A stretch of DNA of 45,060 nucleotides, from assembly GCA_002709045.1 (NCBI GenBank), contig PAPJ01000022.1:1-45060 (forward strand), given 5' to 3'. This document shows positions 32,959 through 41,936 of the stretch, piece after piece. Below the pieces are notes generated by a model. It saw only the letters and a list, made by a program, of their open reading frames with translations, was not told the origin of the DNA and made no database searches. The stretch comes from Planctomycetaceae bacterium (GTDB lineage: Bacteria; Planctomycetota; Planctomycetia; Pirellulales; Pirellulaceae). Every line of letters begins with the position of its first letter. The first letter of the stretch is position 1. Both the position numbers and the translations under genes were made by a program.

Positions 32959-34245
32959 ATGAGTACCCGATTTAAAACAGACGCCATGAGCTGGCTCATC
33001 CTTAGCAGCCTGTTTTGCAGCATGACCGCCTGTACCGCACCAGGGCCAATATCCAGCGGTACACTTTCACAAACAAATACGTCCCTGCCGAGTCAACCGT
33101 CAATGGTCACAATCGGTGATTCCGGACAACACATGGTCCAGCAAGCCGGGCATGTTGCACAACGACAGCCCAGTTCAGATCAGTCCTTACAGCAGATACA
33201 GCATCAACAGCAGTTGAACGCTGGAACCCTGACGCAGAATGGCCCCGCCTCGCTGCCACCTCAGGCATATACCGGTCCAAATGGCGGTCTACCCTACCCG
33301 GTTCAATGGACTCCCCCGGGTATCACCGGCCCATTTCCTGAAGATGAATATGTATATCAGGGTGGTGACGGATACCAACTCACAAACGTCGCTCAGGACT
33401 TCAGCATCGACAACCTTGATGAAGAAGATACTATCGCACACTACCATACGCTTAATGGTGACATTGAAATCGAACGTACTAATCGTCTTCCGATTTATGC
33501 TCCCCGATTCGCATCAACACGACGAATAGACGGGCTAATTCAATACCGACATCAGGATCACGTCTACGCTGTGGACAGTCCGCTTGCACTCGACGATACC
33601 GTCAAAAATATCGGCCAGCAACAGGTGAAGCAACAGGTTTCATCACAGCGCAATATAGCCACACGAGCCAGTGCCCTCTACAAAGAAAACCAAAAGCTTC
33701 GTGATATGGCGCATCAGCTCGCCAGTACTGAGGATAGCCAAATGGTTAAACCTCAGGTCGGCAATTTATTAAATACCAAAGTTAACATCCAGAATTCGCA
33801 GGAAGCTGAACTTAGTATCCAACGGCAAACAGCTCTGGCTCAGACAGACGAAGAGACGGTTAAAGAATTCGCTTACGACCTGATGCCGTACCGCATGTTA
33901 GCTAACAATAAAATCCAAACCAATTACCACTATGAAATCGCTGAGGGCAACAGTCGGCTGGACATCAAAAAGGTAGCCTCTAAACAGGATGCCCTGCCGG
34001 GTGAATTGCTTGAGTTCACCATCACCTTTAAAAATACGGGTGACGAAGTCATTGGAAATGTCACGATTGTTGATCATTTAAGCCGCCGGCTGGCCTACGT
34101 CGAAGAAAGTCAGAACTGTACGGTGGAATCAGAATTTTTTCTGAACCCAACCGGCAAAGAGAGCGTTATTTTACGCTGGGAAGTCGTCGAACCAATGCAA
34201 GTTGGGGAAACGGCCGCCATCACATTTAAGTGTCGTGTCCGCTAA
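32959..34245 (+). CDS. DUF11-domain lipoprotein
   Basis: A 428-residue lipoprotein: a lipobox near FCSMTAC (Cys25) gives lipid anchoring. Residues 40-120 are Gln-rich and low complexity (QQIQHQQQLNAG). The middle (about 150-310) contains EDTIAHYHTLNGDIEIERTN and a helical, Gln/Lys-rich stretch that may form a coiled coil. The last 100 residues are a DUF11 beta-sandwich: LDIKKVASKQDALPGELLEF, TITFKNTGDE, VTIVDHLSRRLAYVEES and GETAAITFKCRVR. DUF11 modules are common in repeat-bearing surface proteins. Together with the two preceding paralogues this suggests an envelope assembly, but no activity can be assigned. Confidence 0.83.
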   Translation: MSTRFKTDAMSWLILSSLFCSMTACTAPGPISSGTLSQTNTSLPSQPSMVTIGDSGQHMVQQAGHVAQRQPSSDQSLQQIQHQQQLNAGTLTQNGPASLPPQAYTGPNGGLPYPVQWTPPGITGPFPEDEYVYQGGDGYQLTNVAQDFSIDNLDEEDTIAHYHTLNGDIEIERTNRLPIYAPRFASTRRIDGLIQYRHQDHVYAVDSPLALDDTVKNIGQQQVKQQVSSQRNIATRASALYKENQKLRDMAHQLASTEDSQMVKPQVGNLLNTKVNIQNSQEAELSIQRQTALAQTDEETVKEFAYDLMPYRMLANNKIQTNYHYEIAEGNSRLDIKKVASKQDALPGELLEFTITFKNTGDEVIGNVTIVDHLSRRLAYVEESQNCTVESEFFLNPTGKESVILRWEVVEPMQVGETAAITFKCRVR

Positions 34246-34255
34246 CACATCAAAC

Positions 34256-36349
34256 TTATTCCACTGGCTTCTTTCTTAGGAAAATAAGCCGTGAGTTTAA
34301 CCAGCCCTGTGCTTCTGCTGCCTTACGGCTAAAGGAAAATGCTTCAGCCGGAATCTGATCTACCACGGTTCTTTGACGACTCGCCGAAGCCGCCAGAATC
34401 TGATCGACTGAAAAGAATCGACTCACGTTAAGCAGCGGGACAGACTGCATATCCGATTCGGCCAGTTCTGTCATATGAATCGCTGTGACATCTTCGTATA
34501 GACTGGCGTACATTACCAGTGCCGCCGAATACCCCTCTCCTCCCATCATCACTTCAGCCTGTTTGGCGACACCGATCATTCTGAGCGCCTGAAGTGCCCG
34601 GCGTACATCCCAAATCTGCATACCACCAAGTGATTCTCCTAGCAGATAGAACCGTCTCTGATGTTGCACCTGCTTACGAGGGGATTGATCCCAGGCAGTA
34701 CGCCCAACACCGCGCGGGGTAACCATAACTGCGACAACATCTTCCTTGAGAAGATTCTGTCGAAAGGCTTCAAAGTCACCCAGTCCCGCCGGCGCATGAT
34801 CTGGAAACGATTCTTCTTTCAGTACGTCGCGATCTCCAAAAGCATCCTGATAGAAGGCCAGAAACTCTAACCAGTCATCCTGATTCTGAATTTGAATCAT
34901 GGCATTTTTTGCCTCTGTCAAATCTTTCCGATGAATGAGATACATCCGCAAATCAATTCCGTTTTGGCTGGTAAAGTCATAGGAAGACATGACTAACCCT
35001 TCGGCGTAGCCATCGGCCACTTTCCGTACATTGAGATCCACCGAGTTCTGCGGCCATGCCCTAAATACTTTGTCCAGCAATGTTTCCTGAACATCCCGAA
35101 CTAATGAATCCATTTCTCCTGACGTATCCGGCACTTCCACTGCTTCAGCTAACGGTACAAACGAATGACTGATCTTCGTGTTCCGCTGATCCTCCGGGTA
35201 ACTCTTTTTGAAAACACGCAAATCTTCCGGCTCAAAGAACTTCTCAGCTGGCACCCGAATCAAGTCATCATTTCCTTTTAGATAATGGTTAAACCACCGA
35301 AATGCGTGAACCCGCAGTTCCTGAGTATCCTTGTGAGGGCCGGATGTCACATGCAGAGAGACTTTATCCGCTGCATCCAACAACTCGTAGACCTGACGCG
35401 TCTTAAGAAAGGTACGATAAACGCCGTCGAGCGGGAAGATCCTATCATTATCCGTATTGCTTATAAGTAGCGGACGAGGTGCCATCAGCGCGGCGACCAG
35501 CGGATAGTCCCATTGGTAGGTATTGACCATAAACATGCAGTCACAATGGCCTTCGACAGTGCCGTCAACCACATGATTTCGCATATCTGTGATGCCGGCA
35601 ACAGGTACTGCGACTTTGATTCTTTGATCCAGTGCAGCAACCCACCAACTGTAAGCTCCCCCACCACTGCGTCCGGTCACCCCTAAACGTTCTCCATCCA
35701 CCTCTTCCCTGCTCTGCAGATAATCAAGAGCCCGAATACAGTTCCAGGCTTCGACACCCGCTGGTGTATAACCCCGGTTTAGCCACCAGAAGTAGCCATA
35801 AGAATAGGTTCCATGGTGAATACCTTCAATTTCACCCAGTTGCAGCGTATCGATGGTCAGACAGACATAACCGTTTCTGGCAAACCAGCTTCCATGATGG
35901 TGATAGTTCACTTTATTGCCGTAAGAAACATCTCCTTGTTTGACACGTCCGTGCCCACAAACATAGAGAATTGCCGGAAGCTTCTCGGTACGTTGTTTGG
36001 GGATATACAGATTGCCGGTCACATAAAGCCCCGGTCGAGATTGGAAATGAATATTTTCAACAGTAAACTCGTCATGTTCCACAGTTCCTGTCACTTCCGC
36101 ATGCAGGGGCGTGCGTTCAGGCATTGGACTCAGGCCAAGCATTTCCTGTAGTTGCGAGACATACTCTGAACGTTTCTCTAGCCAATCTTCTTTGGTTTCG
36201 ATCCCCTGCAGATAACGATCTTCCAACGCCGTGGTACGTAACTGAAAGTAATTAGCGAGCATCGCATCACCACGGGAAGTATCTATTTCCTGTTGACCGA
36301 AGAGCAGGCCGGGGCAAAGAACTAATATCGTCAAGATTTTATATGACAT
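34256..36349 (-). CDS. Secreted tandem alpha/beta hydrolase, acetylxylan-esterase-like
   Basis: A 697-residue protein; I take the ATG at 36349, which opens directly into a signal peptide (YKILTILVLCPGLLFGQQ) with AGGTG upstream, rather than a farther in-frame start that would overlap the aminotransferase region. The first domain resembles that of 1419-3614: PGLYVTGNLYIP, YVCGHGRV, nucleophile elbow G-R-S-G-G (Ser228), acid in SNTDNDRIFP, and a histidine in SGPHKDTQ (His339). The second domain keeps the fold pattern but has MMGGEGYSAAL where an elbow would sit. It may remove acetyl groups from polysaccharides. It converges with the DUF11 gene and is divergent from the aminotransferase, 185 bases away. 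Confidence 0.8.
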   Translation of the reverse strand: MSYKILTILVLCPGLLFGQQEIDTSRGDAMLANYFQLRTTALEDRYLQGIETKEDWLEKRSEYVSQLQEMLGLSPMPERTPLHAEVTGTVEHDEFTVENIHFQSRPGLYVTGNLYIPKQRTEKLPAILYVCGHGRVKQGDVSYGNKVNYHHHGSWFARNGYVCLTIDTLQLGEIEGIHHGTYSYGYFWWLNRGYTPAGVEAWNCIRALDYLQSREEVDGERLGVTGRSGGGAYSWWVAALDQRIKVAVPVAGITDMRNHVVDGTVEGHCDCMFMVNTYQWDYPLVAALMAPRPLLISNTDNDRIFPLDGVYRTFLKTRQVYELLDAADKVSLHVTSGPHKDTQELRVHAFRWFNHYLKGNDDLIRVPAEKFFEPEDLRVFKKSYPEDQRNTKISHSFVPLAEAVEVPDTSGEMDSLVRDVQETLLDKVFRAWPQNSVDLNVRKVADGYAEGLVMSSYDFTSQNGIDLRMYLIHRKDLTEAKNAMIQIQNQDDWLEFLAFYQDAFGDRDVLKEESFPDHAPAGLGDFEAFRQNLLKEDVVAVMVTPRGVGRTAWDQSPRKQVQHQRRFYLLGESLGGMQIWDVRRALQALRMIGVAKQAEVMMGGEGYSAALVMYASLYEDVTAIHMTELAESDMQSVPLLNVSRFFSVDQILAASASRQRTVVDQIPAEAFSFSRKAAEAQGWLNSRLIFLRKKPVE

Positions 36350-36534
36350 AGAACACCTGAAGGTGGATTGCGAATGAGACTTTGAAGTCATTATTATAAC
36401 GATTTGTCTATCCAACGATTGCCGAATAGCTGGTTCACCTCGTTTTCGCCGACTTCGTAACGGACTAGAATAAAAACTCATTGTCCCAATTAGGAACACA
36501 GCCATTAAACAATGCTGAAGAAAGCAACGCCACT

Positions 36535-37632
36535 ATGAGCCCTCTTTCCAAACGTACTGAACGTATTGACAGCAGCGGAATCCGTAAAGTCTTCGACCTC
36601 GCAAGATCACTCAAGGACCCGGTCAACCTATCGATTGGTCAGCCGGATTTTGATGTGCCTGAGCCGGTGAAACAAGCAGGGATTCAAGCCATTCAGGATG
36701 GCTATAACGGATACACTCCGACGCAGGGGCTACCACAATTGCGTGAAAAGATACAGGCGGCTATCGACACTCAATACGGCCACGAAGATCGTCAGGTTTT
36801 CGTCAGTAGTGGTACAAGTGGTGGTCTGGTACTGGCGATGCAGACGTTGGTTGACCCGGGTGACGAAGTCATTTTGTTTGATCCATTTTTCGTCATGTAC
36901 GAACCTCTGGTTCAGCTCGTCGACGGAGTTCCGGTTCTTGTCGACACCTATCCGGAATTCAAAATTGACCTCAATAAAGTCGAAGCTTCCATTACGGAGC
37001 GTACTAAGCTGATTATTCTCAATAGCCCCTCGAATCCAACAGGCTACGTTCCCTCGAGAGAAGAAGTCGATGCCTTAGGCAAGCTCTGTCTCGAGAAGAA
37101 CATTGTCCTCATCTCCGATGAGATCTACCGCCAGTTTGATTACGACGGTGACTTCTGCAGCCCGGCGGATGTGAATCCGAAAACAATTGTGATTGATGGT
37201 TTCTCAAAAAGCCACGCCATGACTGGCTGGCGTCTGGGGATGGTCCATGGTCCTTCTGAAATCATTTCCAGCATGCTCAAAGTTCAGCAATACAGCTTTG
37301 TATGTGCCCCTCAACCCGCACAGTGGGCCGGTATAGAAGCGATGGATGCCGACATAGAATCGCATGTCGATACCTATCGAGCCAAGCGGGATCGAATCGT
37401 GGACGCATTGAGCGGCAAATACGAGATTGTGAAACCGGGTGGCGCATTCTACGTCTTTCCCAAAGCCCCCTGGGGTACCGGCAGTGAATTTGTGGCGAGG
37501 GCGATTGAAAACAATCTGCTGATTATTCCCGGAAACATATTCAGTCAGGCCGATACACATTTCCGACTCTCATACGCGGCAAGTGATGAGACGATACAAC
37601 GTGGAATAGAAATTCTTCTTCAGCTGGCCTAA
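36535..37632 (+). CDS. Class I/II pyridoxal-phosphate aminotransferase
   Basis: About 365 residues from the ATG at 36535 (MSPLSKRTERIDSSG); a TTG 18 codons upstream is less likely. It is a fold-type I aminotransferase: VNLSIGQPDFDVPEPV, YTPTQGLPQLREKI, the PLP-phosphate region SSGTSGG, the cofactor asparagine in NSPSNPTG, Asp195-x-x-Tyr198 in SDEIY, the Schiff-base lysine in DGFSKSHAMTGWRLG (Lys225) and a carboxylate-binding arginine in FRLSYA. It resembles aspartate/aromatic aminotransferases (AspC-like, subgroup I-gamma), and the true amino-acid substrate is not decided by these motifs. A bidirectional terminator separates it from clpX. Confidence 0.88.
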   Translation: MSPLSKRTERIDSSGIRKVFDLARSLKDPVNLSIGQPDFDVPEPVKQAGIQAIQDGYNGYTPTQGLPQLREKIQAAIDTQYGHEDRQVFVSSGTSGGLVLAMQTLVDPGDEVILFDPFFVMYEPLVQLVDGVPVLVDTYPEFKIDLNKVEASITERTKLIILNSPSNPTGYVPSREEVDALGKLCLEKNIVLISDEIYRQFDYDGDFCSPADVNPKTIVIDGFSKSHAMTGWRLGMVHGPSEIISSMLKVQQYSFVCAPQPAQWAGIEAMDADIESHVDTYRAKRDRIVDALSGKYEIVKPGGAFYVFPKAPWGTGSEFVARAIENNLLIIPGNIFSQADTHFRLSYAASDETIQRGIEILLQLA

Positions 37633-37650
37633 GATATCAGGCCACAAAAT

Positions 37651-37682
37651 AGCCCGGCCATTCCACTCGGAACAGCCGGGCT
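37651..37682. terminator. Bidirectional terminator between aminotransferase and clpX
   Basis: AGCCCGGC and GCCGGGCT pair as an 8-bp stem with a 16-base loop. TTTG follows on the plus strand and ATTTTG on the minus strand, so it can end both convergent genes. Confidence 0.65.
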
Positions 37683-37703
37683 TTGAGAAATAATTAAATA
37701 GAA

Positions 37704-38987
37704 TTATGCGCTCTTCTTGGTGGGCTGTTTGTCTCCAAACAGATCCTTCTTACCGTGAATTACATCCAGGTCCAGCGTATAACTTCCGGAACCGGCTCGA
37801 TCTGGAAGTTCATACATAATATCGAGCATGACTTCTTCGGTAATCGAGCGTAAACCACGAGCTCCTGTCGCCTTTTCAATAGCTCGCCGGGCAATCGCGC
37901 GAGCAGCATCGTCAGAGAACTTCAGCTGACAATCTTCCATTTCGAATAGGCTTTCATACTGGCGAAGCAAAGCATTCTTAGGTTCAGTAAGCACGCGAAC
38001 CAGTCCTTCTTCGTCCAGTGGTGTCAGTGAAGTCACAACAGGCAGTCGACCGATCAGTTCAGGGATTAGACCGTATTCCAAAATGTCGTCGGACCTAACC
38101 TGAGTCATCAATTCGGCCATATCAGCTTCTTCTTTATAGCCAACCTGCTGACCAAATCCCATGGTTTGATTCCCCAGACGCTTGCGGACAATATCATCCA
38201 CACCAACGAATGTTCCACCGCAGATAAACAGTATGTTTGACGTATCAATCTGAATGTACTGTTGTTCAGGATGTTTGCGTCCTCCTTGTGGGGGAACATT
38301 GCAAACGGTGCCTTCCAGCATTTTGAGCAAGGCCTGCTGCACGCCTTCGCCCGATACGTCTCGTGTAATCGACACGTTCTGTGATGTCTTACCGATCTTA
38401 TCAAGTTCATCAATATAGACGATCCCACGTTGTGCAGCTTCCACATCAAAATCGGCTGAGTGGAGAAGCTTCAACAGTAAGTTCTCCACGTCTTCACCAA
38501 CATATCCGGATTCAGTCAGCGTGGTGGCGTCACCAATCGCAAATGGTACGTTGAGCACACGAGCTAGCGTTCTGGCCAGAAGTGTCTTGCCCGAACCGGT
38601 TGGACCGACCATCAGGATGTTAGATTTTTCAATCTCAACATCACTCTCAGACCAGCGGTGATTCAAACGTTTGTAGTGATTATGAACAGCTACCGCCAGG
38701 ACTTTCTTAGCTGTCGACTGACCAATAACATATTCATCCATTCGCGCCACGATATCTCGGGGCGTTGGAATATCTTTGAATAAATTGGGGTCACCATCTT
38801 TACGTCGATTTTCCGTATCGATAATTGTCGAGCAAAGTTCGATACATTCGCCGCAGATATAAACATCACCCGGACCTTCGACTAGCGGTCCTACGTCACG
38901 ATAGCTTTTACGACAGAAGGAACAGAAAGCGTTCTTCTTTGACTGGCTTCCGCCCTTTTTGTTTCCGTCATCTTTTCCAATTGGCAT
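37704..38987 (-). CDS. clpX: ATP-dependent Clp protease ATP-binding subunit ClpX
   Basis: A 427-residue ClpX of normal length. A basic start is followed by the N-terminal zinc-binding domain (Cys22, Cys25, Cys45, Cys48: FCSFC and ICGEC), Walker A GPTGSGKT (128-135), the pore loop GYVGEDVE, Walker [11 protein letters not shown] and the sensor-2 GARGLRS. The hexamer-to-ClpP docking loop reads MGF in place of IGF. ClpX unfolds tagged proteins and feeds them to ClpP. The ATG has a strong ribosome site (AAAGGAG). Unusually for the gene, no clpP or tig is adjacent in the window. Confidence 0.95.
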   Translation of the reverse strand: MPIGKDDGNKKGGSQSKKNAFCSFCRKSYRDVGPLVEGPGDVYICGECIELCSTIIDTENRRKDGDPNLFKDIPTPRDIVARMDEYVIGQSTAKKVLAVAVHNHYKRLNHRWSESDVEIEKSNILMVGPTGSGKTLLARTLARVLNVPFAIGDATTLTESGYVGEDVENLLLKLLHSADFDVEAAQRGIVYIDELDKIGKTSQNVSITRDVSGEGVQQALLKMLEGTVCNVPPQGGRKHPEQQYIQIDTSNILFICGGTFVGVDDIVRKRLGNQTMGFGQQVGYKEEADMAELMTQVRSDDILEYGLIPELIGRLPVVTSLTPLDEEGLVRVLTEPKNALLRQYESLFEMEDCQLKFSDDAARAIARRAIEKATGARGLRSITEEVMLDIMYELPDRAGSGSYTLDLDVIHGKKDLFGDKQPTKKSA

Positions 38988-39297
38988 GGCTTCTCCTTTG
39001 GGACTCCAAAACCAACAGCTCTTTATTCCTGGACATTAGTGGTCCGTGGTTTTTTGATTTCAGCTGTGGTTCAAGGGGGGTATTCCCTGAGGTTCGCTCG
39101 CATTTGGCCAGAAGCTGCCAATGTATTTGATTTCAATTATGAAATCTTACCGGCAATACTTAAGGCTAAAAACAATTAGCTGGTGCTCATCCGTGGCGGT
39201 CAACTAGTGCGTCTTTTTCTGATTGCATTCCTGATCTCCCAGATCAGGGCTTCGATTGATCAGCTGGGAAAAGCGTGTTGTAGTTACTACAACCGGA
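38988..39297. other. Intergenic region upstream of clpX
   Basis: This 310-base stretch holds the promoter and leader of clpX (minus strand) and a short hairpin: an 8-bp perfect stem, CCTGATCT / AGATCAGG, with a 3-base loop at 39230-39248, not followed by a U-tract on either strand. It lies 50 bases beyond the stop of the small membrane gene. I see no other gene-like element; a 65-codon open frame (39183-39380) mostly overlaps the antisense of that gene and lacks a ribosome site. Confidence 0.5.
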
Positions 39298-39582
39298 TTA
39301 TTCATCCGATTCTGCATCTTCGTTGGAAACCGCTGAGTCAGCTGTTTCAGGATGCTGTTGCTCTCCTAGCACAGTTTTAATATTTCGGAATTCCGACTCC
39401 GAAATGTCACCTTTGCTGTGAATTTCCTGGAAATTGTCGAGGTGATCATTAGTCCCTAGTATGTCTTCGTCGATGCGACCCCGAAAGTTTGTCAAAACGT
39501 GCCATGCAATCAGGATCAGGACTAATAGAATCGCTACACTCAGTACAATTCGCGTTGCTGGAGTTGCTAGTAATTCCGACAT
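39298..39582 (-). CDS. Small single-helix membrane protein
   Basis: About 94 residues from the ATG at 39582. One transmembrane helix (IVLSVAILLVLILIAWHVL) is near the N-terminus, followed by a cytoplasmic helix-turn-helix stretch (HLDNFQEIHSKGDISESEF) that resembles a SHOCT-type short C-terminal motif, and an acidic tail (NEDAESDE). SHOCT motifs often act in oligomerisation, but function here is unknown. It lies downstream of eda on the same strand, separated by 50 bases, and could be co-transcribed. Confidence 0.6.
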   Translation of the reverse strand: MSELLATPATRIVLSVAILLVLILIAWHVLTNFRGRIDEDILGTNDHLDNFQEIHSKGDISESEFRNIKTVLGEQQHPETADSAVSNEDAESDE

Positions 39583-39632
39583 TTCAAGCAGCAAACCGGT
39601 TGAGGGATTAAATGATTAGAAGTCTGAGAATG

Positions 39633-40280
39633 TTACCCTTGCCGGGTATCAGCGACGATTTGTTTATATTGTCGGGCCAAATCTTCGATTCGTCCAAAAT
39701 CTCCGGCCTCAATTGCACTCTTCTCCACCAGTGCCCCACCGACTCCCAGAGCCACAGAACCAGCACGTAAGAAGGCAGCGGCCGTATCCAAATTCACACC
39801 ACCGGTCGGCATAAAGCGACATTGAGGAAGCGGACCTCGTAATCCTTTGATATGTGCCGGACCGCCAATATCTGCCGGGAACACTTTAAGAATGTCCGCT
39901 CCGGCCTGCCACGCAGTAACTGCTTCGGTAGGAGTGAAGATCCCCGGCGTGACAACCTTATCGTAACGGCGGCAAAGTTTAATTACCTCAACATCGGTCG
40001 ATGGTGAAACTATGAATTCAGCGCCAGCTAAAATTGCCGCTCGACAAGTTTCTGTATCCAGGACGGTTCCTGCTCCGAGCAGGATTTTATCACCGACGCG
40101 ATGCTTCACTTCCTGAATAACCTGAACAGCATTGGGCACGGTGAAAGTAACTTCCATTACATCAACACCACCGGCTACCAAAGCCTCTGCAACGTCTGCC
40201 AGCAATTCACCGGAATCCGCGCGAATCACGGCAACAATGCCGCTTTCCATCATGCGTGACAGATTTTCGTGAGCACTCAT
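39633..40280 (-). CDS. eda: 2-keto-3-deoxy-6-phosphogluconate aldolase
   Basis: About 215 residues from the ATG at 40280, preceded by AAAGGTC; an in-frame upstream extension of 20 codons looks non-coding. The class I KDPG/KHG aldolase features are GIVAVIRADS, VMEVTFTVPNA (base Glu43), LLGAGTVLD, FIVSPSTD, TPGIFTPTEA and the Schiff-base lysine in ILKVFPADIGG (Lys132), with a final FMPTGGVNLDTA. It splits KDPG into pyruvate and glyceraldehyde-3-phosphate. Its partner kinase (6639-7721) lies 32 kb away. It is divergent from the duplicated exported protein. Confidence 0.93.
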   Translation of the reverse strand: MSAHENLSRMMESGIVAVIRADSGELLADVAEALVAGGVDVMEVTFTVPNAVQVIQEVKHRVGDKILLGAGTVLDTETCRAAILAGAEFIVSPSTDVEVIKLCRRYDKVVTPGIFTPTEAVTAWQAGADILKVFPADIGGPAHIKGLRGPLPQCRFMPTGGVNLDTAAAFLRAGSVALGVGGALVEKSAIEAGDFGRIEDLARQYKQIVADTRQG

Positions 40281-40489
40281 TTGATGACCTTTTTTTCTGA
40301 GAGTTTCCAAGAGAGTGTATTTCGTGTAACAAGTCTCCAATATATCAGTCTCAACAGAACTAACGGTAGCCCGTAGAACAATTATTTGCAGTCAGAACGG
40401 TTCATAAACCGATAAAAACTATGAGGGTTCAAACTTTAACCATCCCGACACCCACTCTTAAAAACCAGGCCTGACCTCTGGAAATCCAA

Positions 40490-41917
40490 GTGCACCACGT
40501 TCAGCGAAATCTCGTGATTCTTATGCTAACTAGCTTTTTAGTTAGTGGTGAACTACGTGCGCAGCAATTACCGAAACAAGCCCAGCTTTATACCACGCAC
40601 AGCCGCAATATTACGTTGCCCTACAAGGCAAGCAGTAACGGTGCAGTCAGCAACGTTACACTGCTTGTCTCCATGAATTATGGGGGCACCTGGAAACAAC
40701 ACCAGCAACAGTCACCCGACCAAAAACCGTTTTCATTCAAAGCTCATCGCGATGGCGAATTTTGGTTTTGTACACGCACAAACCTGCAAAAGCATGTTGT
40801 TCCTCTAGATCTCAAGCCCGAAATCAGGATCTATGTCGATACGAAAAAACCTCAGATCAGTCTGCGGGCAGAGATCAGTGCTGAATCAGAAGTGATATGC
40901 CACAGCCATATTCTGGATCCGACAATCACTCCTGATGCTGTAAAAGCTGAATTAAAGGTAACTCCCGAATCTACCTGGCAGCCCTTTCCCCTTGCGTCTG
41001 CTCCGGTCTTTCTGCGCCCTGGTGTACTGCAACTCAACGGACGATGGCGGCCAAACACTGATACGCCGGTTGTCACCCTGCGAGTAACAGCAATAGATGG
41101 AGCCGGGAACCAAAACGTCGCACAAACACAGGTCTTCCTGCCGCCACTGAATTTATCAAAAGCCGAAAGCTACAGCCCGATTCGCAATCCTTACACAGGG
41201 CCGGTTCCGCATGAAGGAGCAGTACGTTGGCCGGCTGACAGAGGTCCGGACCTGCAGACATCCGAAGATGTTCATTCAGTCCGGGCACAACCAGCAGATG
41301 AAAAACAGAACGTTTCAATTTCAACTTTGCCTGCCACTCCCCCTGTGAACGCCAAAATACATCAGACTAATCAGTCGAAATTTAACCTCAATTACAATCT
41401 CGAGAGCGCTTTGGGAAATGTCATCGAAGTTCAATTGTGGGCTACTGAGAATGGCGGGCAGTCATGGGTTCAGTGGGGCGTGGATACCGACAAACAAAGC
41501 CCGTTGGAAGTTGAAATGCAACGGGATGGGGTTTATGGATTTAAAACGGTCGTGATCACAAGTGGTGCCGGCTCCAATACTCAACCTCTGCCAGATTCGA
41601 AAGCTGACATCTGGTTACAGGTAGATACAACCGTGCCTCTGTTAACACCAGGTACTCTCAGACACTCCGGTGTTGCTGGAATCCCGGAAATCCTGATTCG
41701 TTGGCAAGCCACCGATGACAACTTCGGTAATCGCCCGATCCGTCTGCATTACCAAACTACCGACGATACAACATGGCATGAAATCTCCCGGGCCGTTCCG
41801 AATACGGGCATCTATCGCTGGAATCTTAATCCGAACAGTCAGATGCAATACAAAATAAAGATTGAAGCCGTCGATAAAGCCGGAAATCTTGCAACACAAT
41901 TCTTTGCAACTGAGTAA
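40490..41917 (+). CDS. Exported beta-domain protein with internal duplication
   Basis: A 475-residue protein with GTG start and a signal peptide ending near LRAQQ (residue 26). Two similar units follow. Unit 1 (about 40-216): ITLPYKASSNG, SMNYGGTWKQ, AHRDGEFWF, IRIYVDTKKPQI, TLRVTAIDGAGNQN. Unit 2 (about 297-472): FNLNYNLESALG, WATENGGQSWVQW, QRDGVYGFKTV, IWLQVDTTVPLL, YKIKIEAVDKAGN. Each unit seems to be two beta-sandwich domains: the first has a GG-x-x-W sialidase-like Asp-box (BNR) flavour, the second ends in the AxDxAGN strand of Ig/Fn3-like bacterial modules. The linker (220-295) is polar. No catalytic motif is visible. A binding or structural surface role is likely. Confidence 0.8.
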   Translation: MHHVQRNLVILMLTSFLVSGELRAQQLPKQAQLYTTHSRNITLPYKASSNGAVSNVTLLVSMNYGGTWKQHQQQSPDQKPFSFKAHRDGEFWFCTRTNLQKHVVPLDLKPEIRIYVDTKKPQISLRAEISAESEVICHSHILDPTITPDAVKAELKVTPESTWQPFPLASAPVFLRPGVLQLNGRWRPNTDTPVVTLRVTAIDGAGNQNVAQTQVFLPPLNLSKAESYSPIRNPYTGPVPHEGAVRWPADRGPDLQTSEDVHSVRAQPADEKQNVSISTLPATPPVNAKIHQTNQSKFNLNYNLESALGNVIEVQLWATENGGQSWVQWGVDTDKQSPLEVEMQRDGVYGFKTVVITSGAGSNTQPLPDSKADIWLQVDTTVPLLTPGTLRHSGVAGIPEILIRWQATDDNFGNRPIRLHYQTTDDTTWHEISRAVPNTGIYRWNLNPNSQMQYKIKIEAVDKAGNLATQFFATE

Positions 41918-41936
41918 CAACTGCGAAACGAACCGG

